Assembly: GCF_023195915.1 (NCBI RefSeq)
Contig: NZ_JALPRP010000002.1
Coordinates: 186,001 to 250,000, forward strand
Source of the DNA: Methanoculleus sp. 7T
GTDB taxonomy: Archaea > Halobacteriota > Methanomicrobia > Methanomicrobiales > Methanoculleaceae
Reading direction: 5' to 3'
Length of the DNA stretch: 64,000 bases
Position 1 is the first letter of the stretch. Each line of letters starts with the position of its first letter. The notes beneath the pieces are model-generated. The model saw only the letters and a list, made by a program, of their open reading frames with translations. It did no database searches and was not told the DNA's origin. A program made the translations under genes and the position numbers. Positions 16,572 to 25,568 of the stretch are shown piece after piece.

Positions 16572-18386
16572 TTACCCACGGCGGTGCTCCGGCCCGATCC
16601 CCTGTGCGGCGCAGTGCTTATCGATAGCGTCGAGGAACCTTCTGCCGTAGCGCCGCAGTTTCCCTTCGCTGACGCCGTAGATCTGGAGGAACGCAACACC
16701 GGTGCGTGGGTAGTACTTCGCCATCTCTTTGAGGCTCCGGTCGTGGAAGACGACGAACGGCGGCACTTTTTCGAGGTCGGCAACGATTTTCCGGAGCTGA
16801 CGGAGCCTCGCGAAGAGGACGTCGTCATAGTCGTCTTCGGCTTCCGCCGCGACGACGCCCGCCGGCTCCGGTTCCGTAAGCGGCACGGGGAGGTTACCCG
16901 CGAGCACCGCCCGGCTCCGGTCGTTCAGCGTGAGGACCGGGTAACGGCCGCCGGTCGAGGTGACAAACCCCTTCCTGACCATCTCCTGGATGAAGAGCAG
17001 CCACTGGTCGCGGGTGTAGCCCCCGCCCGAGTTGTAGGCGGGGAGGGCGTCATGCCCGTTCTCGCGGATTCTCGCGTTCTTCGACCCGGTCAGAACGTCG
17101 ACGACATAGGACGCCCCGAACCGCTCCCCCGTTTGCCGGATGCAGGAGATGACCGCCGATGCAGCGTCCGTTCCGTCGAAGACCTTCACCGGCGTCTCGC
17201 AGCGGTCGCAACCGCCGCACCGCTCCTCCGGGTAGGCCTCGCCGAAGTAGGTGAGCAGGAACTTCCTCCGGCACCCGGTGGTCTCGCAGTAGTCGAGCAT
17301 CGCCCCCGCCTTGCGGTAGGCCACATCCTTCCGCACCGCATCGGCGCACTCCTTCTCGATGAGGTATCGGGTCGTGTTGTAGTCACCCCGGCTGTAGAAG
17401 AGGATGCAGTCGGCCGGATCCCCGTCCCTTCCCGCCCGGCCGGTCTCCTGGTAGTAGGACTCGAGGTCCTTTGGGAGGTCGGTGTGGATGACGAACCTGA
17501 CGTCGGGCTTGTCGATGCCCATCCCGAAGGCGACGGTGGCGCAGATGATCCCGACGTCGCCGTGGGAGAATGCCTCTTGGTGCTCCTCGCGGACGGCGTC
17601 GGGGAGGCCGGCGTGGTAGGGGAGCGCCGAAAAACCTTTGCTCTGGAGTTTTTCCGCGAGGTCCTCAGTCGCCTTCTGGGAGAAACAGTAGATGATCCCG
17701 GCGTCGTCCCGGTGCTCGTTAAGGTACTTCACAAGTTTTTGGAAGTAATGAGCCTTCGGCACCACCCGGTAGGTGAGGTTCTTCCGGTTGAAACTCCCGA
17801 CGAACTTGGCAGGGTTTTTCAGGGCGAGCTGCACGACAATGTCGTCCTGAACGGCGGGGATGGCGGTCGCGGTCAGGGCGATGACCGGGACCGCGGGGAA
17901 CCGCTCTTTGAGCACCCGGAGACGGCGGTACTCGGGCCGGAAGTTGTGGCCCCACATCGATATGCAGTGAGCCTCGTCGATGGCAATCAGCCTGACGTTT
18001 GCTTTCGCGAGGAGCGAGAGGAAGAACGGCTGCACGGCGCGTTCGGGAGAGACGTAGAGGATCTTGATGCGGCCTTCGAGGATCACCCGTTCGATGATCC
18101 TCTGCTCTCCATAGCCGAGCGAACTGTTGAGCGTCGCCGCCGTGATGCCGTTTGACCGCAAGCCGTCGACTTGGTCCTTCATCAGGGCGATGAGGGGCGA
18201 CACGACGACCGTGAGCCCGCCGAAGACCAGAGCCGGGAGTTGGTAGCAGAGGGATTTCCCGCCCCCGGTCGCCATGACGGCAAGGACATCCCTTCCGGCG
18301 AGCACGGCATCGATGATCTCTTCCTGGTGAGGAAGGAACGATGTGTAGCCGAAATATTTCTCAAGAGCACTGTATTTTGCATCCAT
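16572..18386 (-). CDS. recQ: ATP-dependent DNA helicase RecQ
   Basis: This is a 604-residue SF2 helicase. FLPHQEEIIDAVLAGRD precedes Walker A (MATGGGKS, about residues 38-45), then AIDEAHC (DExH box), TATA and QETGRAGRDG (motif VI). The zinc-binding cysteines lie in CRRKFLLTYFGE to CGGCDRC near residue 370. An RQC-type winged helix and a C-terminal HRDC domain (ARLRQLRKIVADLEKVPPFVVF) complete the protein. RecQ unwinds forked and recombination intermediates. Archaeal methanogens have it patchily, and acquisition from bacteria is plausible. Confidence 0.94.
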   Translation of the reverse strand: MDAKYSALEKYFGYTSFLPHQEEIIDAVLAGRDVLAVMATGGGKSLCYQLPALVFGGLTVVVSPLIALMKDQVDGLRSNGITAATLNSSLGYGEQRIIERVILEGRIKILYVSPERAVQPFFLSLLAKANVRLIAIDEAHCISMWGHNFRPEYRRLRVLKERFPAVPVIALTATAIPAVQDDIVVQLALKNPAKFVGSFNRKNLTYRVVPKAHYFQKLVKYLNEHRDDAGIIYCFSQKATEDLAEKLQSKGFSALPYHAGLPDAVREEHQEAFSHGDVGIICATVAFGMGIDKPDVRFVIHTDLPKDLESYYQETGRAGRDGDPADCILFYSRGDYNTTRYLIEKECADAVRKDVAYRKAGAMLDYCETTGCRRKFLLTYFGEAYPEERCGGCDRCETPVKVFDGTDAASAVISCIRQTGERFGASYVVDVLTGSKNARIRENGHDALPAYNSGGGYTRDQWLLFIQEMVRKGFVTSTGGRYPVLTLNDRSRAVLAGNLPVPLTEPEPAGVVAAEAEDDYDDVLFARLRQLRKIVADLEKVPPFVVFHDRSLKEMAKYYPRTGVAFLQIYGVSEGKLRRYGRRFLDAIDKHCAAQGIGPEHRRG

Positions 18387-18660
18387 TGCGTCACACGGTC
18401 GAGTATGCTGTTAATACTGTTGGCCGGAGGCCGGTATAGCGTTTGTTGTTTTCGGCAGGTATCTGCTGGGTTTCCCGAGCAGCGGGGGTGTTCCCAAAAC
18501 CCCTAAGGCCGCTACTACCTGCTGCCCGGGGAAGATCCGGACACGGGACCGCAGCCAAGGGAGGAGCAGCGCTGCAATTTTCGCGTTCGTGACCGGGACA
18601 ACCCCTGCCCGCGCCGCATCGAAGCGCATATCCGCCTGAAGCGCGCTTACTGAAAACCAT

Positions 18661-18840
18661 ATGAAGAACGTGGACATGACGATCGAGGGAAACACCCTCA
18701 CCATACGTGTAGATCTCGAGAGAGAGTTCGGGGAGTCGAAGAGCGGAAAGTCGATCACGATCGCCTCGACCGAGGGGAACGTCGCGGTGCCGGGGCATGA
18801 AGAGATCAAGATCGGCCTGAACATCTATCGCAAGAAGTGA
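18661..18840 (+). CDS. Small conserved protein, 59 residues
   Basis: The product begins MKNVDMTIEGNTLTIRVDL and ends with a basic NIYRKK. It contains FGESKSGKSITIASTEGN, a Ser/Gly/Lys-rich turn of a type I associate with a small conserved family in archaea and bacteria whose function I cannot name. The pattern of short beta-strands suggests a compact all-beta fold. It is the only plus-strand gene between minus-strand recQ and the DNA methylase. The stop lies about 70 bases from the methylase stop. Confidence 0.7.
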   Translation: MKNVDMTIEGNTLTIRVDLEREFGESKSGKSITIASTEGNVAVPGHEEIKIGLNIYRKK

Positions 18841-18909
18841 CGGCCCCAAATCCTTCTTCCTATGCCGCCGACCGGCGAATGGCGGCAACTTCCCGCGTAG
18901 GCCGGGCGT

Positions 18910-20175
18910 TCAGTCCTTCCTGAGGACGAGCAGGTACTCGGCCTTCATACCGTCGGGGTTTTTGTTTTTCCGGGAGCCAAAGAGCCTGCGGACCTTGATG
19001 GTATCCTCATAGACTCCTTCGACGGCATACCCCCGCCCGGAGAAGTGCTCGGCGAGGATACGCCAGATCTCGACCGTCTTCCCGTCTGCCTTCGGGTTCC
19101 CGGTGAAGATGCAGGCCCTTGAGCCGGGCGCGAGGCGGGCCGCGGCGTTCTCGAGCGCCGTGATGGTGTGACAGAAGTACGAGTCCAGCATCCGGACAAG
19201 ACGCTCTCGGCCGACCTCCGCCTTCAGCGCATCGAGCGTCTCCGTCCGAACGATCCGGTCGGGCTTCCGGTAGGGGATCTCAAGACGCGAGAGCGTACGT
19301 ATCTCCTCCTCGGTATGCCCCATCCAGTAGAGGTTCAGTTTTGCGGTTCGCAGATACTCCTGTGCCTGCAGGTAGGGCGGCGATGTGATGAGAGCGTCGA
19401 AACGGGCATGAGGACCGAAGGTATAGGTCACAGAGTCCACGCCGCCGTGGTGGGAGACCCGAGCGGTGTTGCCTGCGGCGAGGGCAACGAGAGCATTCAC
19501 GTCGCGGAGGTGGGCCTCGGCGCCGCCGCCGACCATGGCAATGAGCCTCCCCTCCCAGTCTTCCTGCAGGATCCGAGCGATGAGCCGGCGTTTCTTCCCG
19601 GTGCGGAAGAGTTTCGGCGTCGTATGGTCGGCGTAACTGAAGTACTTGCTCGCTTTTGCGAGCGCCGCCGTGATGAGCCTGGTGTAGGCGGCGTCCGGGT
19701 CGGCCGCATGCACCCATCCCCAGCATTCGGCAAGCCGGTCGTAGACCCGGGTCGGGTACCAATAGCCTATCTTCGACCACTGGGGATGAAACGCGGCCTC
19801 GTTTCGTATCATATCGTGCAGGCGCTCCTGAAGAATGCCCTGGTCGAGCGGGACTTTGCCGGTATAGACCTTGATCGGGACGATATGGTCGAGGAGCGGG
19901 TTGATGTCGAGAAGGAGGGCGTTTCTTCGGAGGAGATAGGCTTCGAGCCCGACCGTGCCCGACCCGGCAAAGGGATCGACGATGCAGTCGTTCTCGTGGG
20001 TGTAGGTACGGATGCAGTACCTGACGACCTGCGGGATGAATTTGGCAGGGTATGCGTAGATTCCGTGGGTGAGGTACCCGGTCGTGGGGATCTCCGGCAC
20101 CACGTCGCGAAAAGAGATGGGGGTGACCTCGATTCGGCGGCGCCCGTCAGGTCCCGGTGTATCGTGCTCGCCCAT
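18910..20175 (-). CDS. Orphan DNA methyltransferase (N6-A/N4-C type)
   Basis: The 421-residue protein has GIYAYPAKFIPQ followed by the SAM-binding DPFAGSGTVGLEA (about residues 67-79) and LLDINPL. The catalytic TSPPYLQAQEY motif IV comes later. This I-then-IV order with a YPAKF element fits amino-methylating DNA methylases. The frame is open upstream, but GAGGAG before this ATG and loss of family similarity upstream support the start. I see no restriction endonuclease beside it. It may be a solitary epigenetic methylase or the relic of an R-M system. Confidence 0.78.
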   Translation of the reverse strand: MGEHDTPGPDGRRRIEVTPISFRDVVPEIPTTGYLTHGIYAYPAKFIPQVVRYCIRTYTHENDCIVDPFAGSGTVGLEAYLLRRNALLLDINPLLDHIVPIKVYTGKVPLDQGILQERLHDMIRNEAAFHPQWSKIGYWYPTRVYDRLAECWGWVHAADPDAAYTRLITAALAKASKYFSYADHTTPKLFRTGKKRRLIARILQEDWEGRLIAMVGGGAEAHLRDVNALVALAAGNTARVSHHGGVDSVTYTFGPHARFDALITSPPYLQAQEYLRTAKLNLYWMGHTEEEIRTLSRLEIPYRKPDRIVRTETLDALKAEVGRERLVRMLDSYFCHTITALENAAARLAPGSRACIFTGNPKADGKTVEIWRILAEHFSGRGYAVEGVYEDTIKVRRLFGSRKNKNPDGMKAEYLLVLRKD

Positions 20176-20266
20176 CCGTCTCCTCTCGGCGGCATCCCCC
20201 GGATCGGGCCTTGCCCACCGGCTGCGTGCAGTGGTGCGAGGGGTTATCAGGGTTACGGACGGCAGG

Positions 20267-20950
20267 TCAAACCCGGGCGGCACAGACGCACCGGAGCGAT
20301 CCGCGGATCGCCCGGATAGGACAACGATCGCAGAGCGGTGCCTTCCTGCAGAAGCTTTTGCCGAGCTGGACGATCTGAGCGTGGTAATCGTTGAAGAGTC
20401 CCACGTCCGGAGGCAGGTGGTCGGAGAAGAGGCGCTGCGTCCGGTCATAGGATACCTTCTCCGGCAGGAAGCCGTAGCGTGAGAATATCCGCCTGGTGTA
20501 AGCGTCGACGACGAATACAGGCTTTCCGCAGGCATAGAGCAGGATCGTATCGACCGTCTCCTCCCCGAGGCCCCGGATGGAGAGCAGGCGCTCGCGGAGG
20601 GGTCCGGTCTCCACGGCGGCCATCACTGCCGGGTCCGCCCGGTAATCAGTGACATAGACCCGAGCGAACTCCCGGACCCGCTCCGCCTTCTGGTTGTAGA
20701 ACCGGGACGGAACGATCAAGGGGGCGATATCGCCGGGGTCGGCCGCGGAGAGCAGGCCCGGGTCGAGCATCCCGGCGGTTTCCAGATTGCCGACAGCCTG
20801 CGCCGCGTTTGTCCAGGAGACGTTCTGGGTGAGGATGGCGCCGACCATCGTCTCGAAGGCGGTCTTTGCAGGCCACCAGTGCTGGTGGCCGAACGCCGCA
20901 TGCAGAGCGTCGTAGATTGCGAGCAGGTCTTCGGTGAGGGGTGCCGTCAT
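20267..20950 (-). CDS. HhH-GPD DNA glycosylase, endonuclease III-related (COG2231-like)
   Basis: The 227-residue protein contains AFETMVGAILTQNVSWTNA, the helix-hairpin-helix LLSIRGLGEETVDTILLYACGK, the catalytic aspartate in VVDAYTRR (Asp149), and a C-terminal iron-sulfur-like cysteine set (Cys201, Cys207, Cys210 plus Cys221/223). The lysine of true Nth is absent from the hairpin, as in the 3-methyladenine glycosylase branch, so alkylation-damage repair is more likely than pyrimidine repair. Its ATG overlaps the nadE stop (ATGA), so it is translated from the nadE message. Confidence 0.8.
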   Translation of the reverse strand: MTAPLTEDLLAIYDALHAAFGHQHWWPAKTAFETMVGAILTQNVSWTNAAQAVGNLETAGMLDPGLLSAADPGDIAPLIVPSRFYNQKAERVREFARVYVTDYRADPAVMAAVETGPLRERLLSIRGLGEETVDTILLYACGKPVFVVDAYTRRIFSRYGFLPEKVSYDRTQRLFSDHLPPDVGLFNDYHAQIVQLGKSFCRKAPLCDRCPIRAIRGSLRCVCAARV

Positions 20951-22590
20951 CGGCAGACGTCCTCCCGCCACCATGGTTTTGCTGCGATCGGCATCCGCCA
21001 GTCGGTGCCGAAGGCCCGGTCGGTCACCCGGATCCCGGGCGCGGCCTGCCGGCGCTTGAACTCCGCCTGCCCGACCATCCCGATGACCCGGCGGACGGTC
21101 TCCGCAGGATATCCGGCTGCGATGATCTCCTCCGGGGACTCGGAGCAGTCGATATAGCGATGGAGTACGGCGTCGAGGATGTCGTAAGGGGGGAGAGTCT
21201 CTTGGTCGGTCTGGCCGGGGCGGAGCTCCGCCGAGGGGGGTTTCTCCAGCACCCGTTCGGGGATGGTGGGGCGCTCTCTGTTCAGCCACCTGCTGATCCG
21301 ATAGACCATCCCTTTCGGCACGTCGGCGATCACCGCAAGTCCCCCCGCCATATCCCCGTAGAGGGTGGAATAGCCGACCGCGACCTCTGACTTGTTCCCG
21401 GTGGAGAGAAGCATGGCGCCGAACTTGTTGGCGAGGGCCATCAGGACCGTCGCCCGGATCCTGGCCTGCAGGTTCTCCTCGGTGATGTCGGGGGCAAGCC
21501 CGGCAAAGACGTCTGCAAGGATTCCGTCGAATGCCTCCATCGCGGGAGCGATCGGGAGACAATGCACCCGGATGCGGAGGTTCTCTGCAAGTTCCCGCGC
21601 ATCCTCGATGCTCTCCGATGAGGTGTAGGGGGAGGGGAGGAGCACCCCGAGGACGTTTTCAGGCCCCAGCGCCTCGACGGCGACCGCAGCCACGAGCGAT
21701 GAGTCGATCCCGCCGGAGAGGCCGAGGAGGACCGATCCGAGACCGCACTTCCGGACGTAGTCGCGGGTGCCGAGCACCAGCGCCCGCCAGATCTCGGATT
21801 CGGGTGCCGGGTCGTCGGGAGCGACCGCCTGCGGAACGGGCCGGGCGAGATCGACGGTTACGATATCCTCGGCGAAAGCCGCGCCCCGGGCGATGAGGCT
21901 CCCGTCGGCGCCGAAGGCAGAACTCCGGCCGTCGAAGACCAAGTCGTCGTTCCCGCCGACAAGGTTTGCTGCGGCGATTGCGACCCGGTGGTCTCGCGCG
22001 GTGCGGGAGAGCGCCTCCTCGCGCAGGCTCTGCCTGCCGGCGGCAAACGGCGATGCCGCGAGGTTCACGATCACCTCCGCGCCGGCGCGGACCAGTTCTC
22101 CGGCAGGGTCGCGGTGGTACCGCCGGCCGCGCCAGAGTTCTTCGCCGATGGCGACCCCGACCCTCGTCGCGCCGAGGCGGAGGATCGGGAGGGGTCCTGA
22201 CGCCGGCTCAAAGTAGCGCTCTTCATCGAGTGCGCCGGAGGAGAGATGGGCCTTCCCAAACACCTCCAAAACCGCCCCATCATGGAGGAGGGCGGCGACG
22301 TTGAAGAGCGGCCGGCCGGTGCCGGAGGGATTCGGCGCGGCGAGACCGACGAGGACCGGCGGCGCAGCCTCGAGGTCGGCCGCAAGGTCGTCCAGGACGG
22401 CGAGGCTCCGCTCCACGAACCCCTTCGCGAGGAGCAGGTCCCGGGGAGGACAGCCGGGCAGGGAGAGTTCCGGGGCCACGATCAGGTCGGGCCGGTAACG
22501 AGACGCCTCCTCTGCGCCTGCTGCTATCCGGTCGGCGTTGCCGGCAAGATCGCCGACGACTGTATTGACCTGGAGGAGTGAGATCTTCAT
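20947..22590 (-). CDS. nadE: NAD synthetase with N-terminal nitrilase domain lacking the catalytic Cys
   Basis: The 547-residue two-domain protein amidates nicotinate adenine dinucleotide to NAD. The N-terminal 260 residues are a nitrilase-type glutaminase domain with Glu41 and Lys113 (FGKAHL) of the triad. The nucleophile position reads VGVAIGEELW, with Gly149 (codon GGC) where the family has Cys. The C-terminal synthetase carries the ATP-pyrophosphatase loop LLGLSGGIDSSLVAA and STGNKSEVAVGY. On this reading the enzyme should use free ammonia rather than glutamine. I started at the ATG before KISLLQVN. It is coupled to the glycosylase gene downstream. Confidence 0.9.
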   Translation of the reverse strand: MKISLLQVNTVVGDLAGNADRIAAGAEEASRYRPDLIVAPELSLPGCPPRDLLLAKGFVERSLAVLDDLAADLEAAPPVLVGLAAPNPSGTGRPLFNVAALLHDGAVLEVFGKAHLSSGALDEERYFEPASGPLPILRLGATRVGVAIGEELWRGRRYHRDPAGELVRAGAEVIVNLAASPFAAGRQSLREEALSRTARDHRVAIAAANLVGGNDDLVFDGRSSAFGADGSLIARGAAFAEDIVTVDLARPVPQAVAPDDPAPESEIWRALVLGTRDYVRKCGLGSVLLGLSGGIDSSLVAAVAVEALGPENVLGVLLPSPYTSSESIEDARELAENLRIRVHCLPIAPAMEAFDGILADVFAGLAPDITEENLQARIRATVLMALANKFGAMLLSTGNKSEVAVGYSTLYGDMAGGLAVIADVPKGMVYRISRWLNRERPTIPERVLEKPPSAELRPGQTDQETLPPYDILDAVLHRYIDCSESPEEIIAAGYPAETVRRVIGMVGQAEFKRRQAAPGIRVTDRAFGTDWRMPIAAKPWWREDVCR

Positions 22591-22968
22591 GGTTCTCGCG
22601 GGTATCCTGATCAATTATGGCGAAACGGAGGGCATATGCCTTTGCATCTCCAGGAAACCGACTCGCCGGCACCGGGTACGGCGCTCCGGCGATCAGATCT
22701 ATTTTAAAGGCAGGAGACCAAAGCGCCAGATAGAGACTATGCAGAGAGCATACCATCGATCAGCATCCCCCATTCGGGCCTTTAAAAAGCCGTTTTTGTC
22801 CGATACTAAAAGCAGGGGGCGAGCGGCCTGATCTCCGGGCAACGCCGGCCTGCAAGGGCGGCAAGAGAGAATGTCCGGATCCTCCTGCTTGCGGTCTCGG
22901 TCGCCGCCGCCTTTGCCGCAAACGCCGCCGGGCTTTTTGTCGGCATCGCCGGCGTCCTCCCGCACCTG

Positions 22969-24174
22969 ATGTATCTGCCGATCGTCCTCGCCGCCTACTG
23001 GTTCCCCCGCCGCGGCACCGCCTTCTCGCTCGTCCTGAGCCTTGGGTACCTGGCGATGGCCCTGCCCTTTGCCGAGGGGGACGCCGGACTGATCGTCGCG
23101 GCGCTCTCACGGGCGGTGGTCTTCGTCGCCATCGGCGCTATCATATCATTCCTCTCGCTGAGGCTGCGGGAGCAGGAACAGCGGTACCGGGGGGTCTTCG
23201 ACAACTCGGAGGCAGGGACGTTCATCGTTGCACCGGAGAACACAGGGCCCCGCATTGAGGAGGCCAATTACATGGGTGCCGCTCTCCTTGGCTCCGCGGC
23301 AGGCGACCTGATCGGCGAGCCCATCACCAGGTTCATCGACGAGCCCGGGGCATGGGGGGACTTTGGGGAGAGGATCCGCTCGGACAACGCGGTCTACGGC
23401 TACGAGACCGTCCTCCGGCGCTTGGACGGGGCCGCCGTCCAGGTGCTCGTGTCGGGCGGTCGGCTCCCCGACGGACGGATCATCCTCACGCTCGTCGATA
23501 TCACCGCCCGGAAGAACGCCGAAGATGCGCTCCGCCAGGCCAACGCCAAACTGAACACGATGGGGCGCCTCACTCGGAACGACCTGATGGCGGCGGTGTC
23601 GGCGCTTCTTAAGCGGATCGCCGAGGGCATACGAGAGTTCGGCGACCCGGCCGTCCGTCGGTATTTGGACAGTCTGGAAGAGGATGCCCGGCTCGTACAA
23701 CGCCGCGCAGAGATCACCCGTGACTACCAGGACCTCGGCCTCCGGTCGCCGGGCTGGCAGCCCCTGCAGAAGGTGATCCGGGAGGCGACGTCATGCCTGC
23801 TGCTGCCGGGAGTCTCGGTTCGCCCTTGGGTGGAGCGGCTCGAGGTCTTCGCCGACCCGATGCTGGACCGGGTCTTCTCGAACCTGATCGAGAACTCAGC
23901 CCGCCATGGGAAGACCGTATCGCAGGTCGTCATCACCTACCAACTCCGGGACGGCGCGCTCTCGCTCTACGTTGAGGACGACGGTGTGGGCGTCCCCGAA
24001 GCGGAGAAAGAGAAGATATTCGAGTATGGCGTCGGTGAAGGGGGCGGGCTCGGGCTCTTCTTTGTCCGGGAGATCCTCTCCATCACCAACATGACGATCC
24101 GGGAGACCGGGAGGCCCGGCGAGGGGGCGAGGTTCGTGATCGATGTGCCGCCGGACGGATACCGGATCGTATGA
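22969..24174 (+). CDS. Membrane PAS histidine-kinase-like protein with substituted H-box
   Basis: From this ATG, 401 residues encode membrane helices, a PAS domain (about 65-185), a dimerisation region and an HATPase domain with N-box NLIENSARHG, DDGVGVP and GGGLGLFF. The phospho-acceptor position reads LTRNDLMAAV; the related kinase at 35.9 kb has ITRHDILNQL there. The Asn is codon 204 (AAC, 23578-23580). In-frame coding for a further membrane helix continues back to about 22828 without ATG, GTG or TTG; only CTG at 22828 is available after an in-frame stop. The true start is therefore uncertain. It is followed 9 bases later by the Usp-GNAT gene. Confidence 0.8.
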   Translation: MYLPIVLAAYWFPRRGTAFSLVLSLGYLAMALPFAEGDAGLIVAALSRAVVFVAIGAIISFLSLRLREQEQRYRGVFDNSEAGTFIVAPENTGPRIEEANYMGAALLGSAAGDLIGEPITRFIDEPGAWGDFGERIRSDNAVYGYETVLRRLDGAAVQVLVSGGRLPDGRIILTLVDITARKNAEDALRQANAKLNTMGRLTRNDLMAAVSALLKRIAEGIREFGDPAVRRYLDSLEEDARLVQRRAEITRDYQDLGLRSPGWQPLQKVIREATSCLLLPGVSVRPWVERLEVFADPMLDRVFSNLIENSARHGKTVSQVVITYQLRDGALSLYVEDDGVGVPEAEKEKIFEYGVGEGGGLGLFFVREILSITNMTIRETGRPGEGARFVIDVPPDGYRIV

Positions 24175-24183
24175 GGTAAGACC

Positions 24184-25425
24184 ATGTTTGCGAAGGTGCT
24201 CATTCCAACAGACCTCTCCGAAGCCTCCATCGTCATGGCGGAGCGGATCGGCGAGGTTCCGGGTGTCCGTGAGGTCGTCCTCTTCCACGCCCGGGTATCG
24301 GCGGGGCCGCCGCCCGCCGACGAACCGTTCCGCCGGATGCAGGAGGCGCTGCAGCGGCAGGGCATCCCTGCGGAGGTCTCGATCGCGGAGAGCGATGGGA
24401 CGTCTGTTCCGGAGATGATACTCAGGGCCGCCGCCGAGATGGGTGCGAACCTGATTGCGATGGGCGTCAGAGACCAAGGGCTTCTCCGGAACCTCTTCTC
24501 AGGGAACGTTGCGGCCGCCGTGCTCCGGGATGCCAAGACGCACGTCCTGATCGTCTCTCAGTCGGGAGGCGGCGGCGGGCCGCTCTTTGCGCGATTGCTG
24601 GTGCCGACCGACCTCGCAGACCCGGCGCCGGAGGTCCGCTCGGTGCTGGAAGATCCTGCAGGGAGCGGGACGGCGGTGCTCCTGCATGTCGTCGAGCCGG
24701 AACGCGCCGGCACGGAGCGGGAGGCAGGTGACCGGCTCGCTGCTCTCTGTGAAAACCTCAAACCTACGGGGCGCAGGCTCACAGCGATGGTCCGAACCGG
24801 GAGCCCGGCACGCACCATCTGCGCCGTAGCAGATGAGACGGGCGCCTCTGCGGTCGTCATCCCGCGTATCGGTAAGCGCGACGCCCCGGGAAGCGCCCCG
24901 CTCGGGAGCGTCACCGCCGGCGTCGTGGGGTGCATAAAGTCGCCGGTGCTGGTGCTGGCGGTTCCGGTTCATCTGCGGATAGAGACCCGGGAGCTGCGAA
25001 GAGACGAATTCGCGCTCGCCGAGGAGATCTGGACCGATTATCACCAGTTGAAAGCGGATCCGGAGACGGACCGAATATTCGGGGTCTTCGCGGACGAGAC
25101 CCTCGTCTCCGTCGCCAGATGCCGCCGGCACCCGGACGGCTACGAGGTGGACGGCGTCTTTACCCCGGTCCGGTTCCGGGGCAGGGGGTATGCCCGGAGA
25201 GCGATGGACGCCCTCGTCGAGGCATGCCAGCACGATACCCTGTACATGCACTCGGTCCGGAACCTCGTCGATTTCTACGGAGCATACGGGTTCGTATCGA
25301 TACCGGAGAGCGACCTCCCGCCGACCATCCGTGCGAGGTTCGCGTTTGCCCTCGGCGAGATGGAGGGGGCGAACGTCCAGCCGATGCGCCGGGCGGCGGG
25401 CCCGTTTCGGAGGAACAAAGCATAA
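24184..25425 (+). CDS. Usp-Usp-GNAT fusion protein
   Basis: The 413-residue protein joins three domains. Residues 1-130 are a universal stress protein domain (KVLIPTDLSEAS, GANLIAMGVRDQGLL). Residues 135-265 form a second, divergent Usp domain (RLLVPTDLADPA, LGSVTAGVVGCIKSPVLVLAV). Residues 270-390 form a GNAT acetyltransferase with the acetyl-CoA loop VRFRGRGYARRAMDAL. A GAGGT site precedes the ATG. Usp domains can bind ATP and may regulate the attached acetyltransferase. The acetylated target is unknown. It appears to be in an operon with the kinase-like gene. Confidence 0.82.
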   Translation: MFAKVLIPTDLSEASIVMAERIGEVPGVREVVLFHARVSAGPPPADEPFRRMQEALQRQGIPAEVSIAESDGTSVPEMILRAAAEMGANLIAMGVRDQGLLRNLFSGNVAAAVLRDAKTHVLIVSQSGGGGGPLFARLLVPTDLADPAPEVRSVLEDPAGSGTAVLLHVVEPERAGTEREAGDRLAALCENLKPTGRRLTAMVRTGSPARTICAVADETGASAVVIPRIGKRDAPGSAPLGSVTAGVVGCIKSPVLVLAVPVHLRIETRELRRDEFALAEEIWTDYHQLKADPETDRIFGVFADETLVSVARCRRHPDGYEVDGVFTPVRFRGRGYARRAMDALVEACQHDTLYMHSVRNLVDFYGAYGFVSIPESDLPPTIRARFAFALGEMEGANVQPMRRAAGPFRRNKA

Positions 25426-25568
25426 GACGCTCGAAGAGTGCGAGCGGATCTCCCGCAACAGGGCGTAGGGGTTGTTCCGCGGTTGCTCTGGAACTCCTCC
25501 CATAGAGAGCAGAGGGTTTCCAAAAAAGCCCTATATCGTCATTTAGAGCCGGCCTTTGTAGGATCGCT

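Noticed and set aside
16533-18155. 540-codon open frame antisense to recQ
   Set aside because: GC-rich third positions keep the complementary frame open. The product has no family features, whereas the minus strand encodes a complete RecQ.
22860-22968. Frame starting at the ATG in GAGAATGTCC near 22873 as the kinase start
   Set aside because: It is in a different frame and runs into a stop just before 22969, so it cannot begin the kinase without a frameshift.
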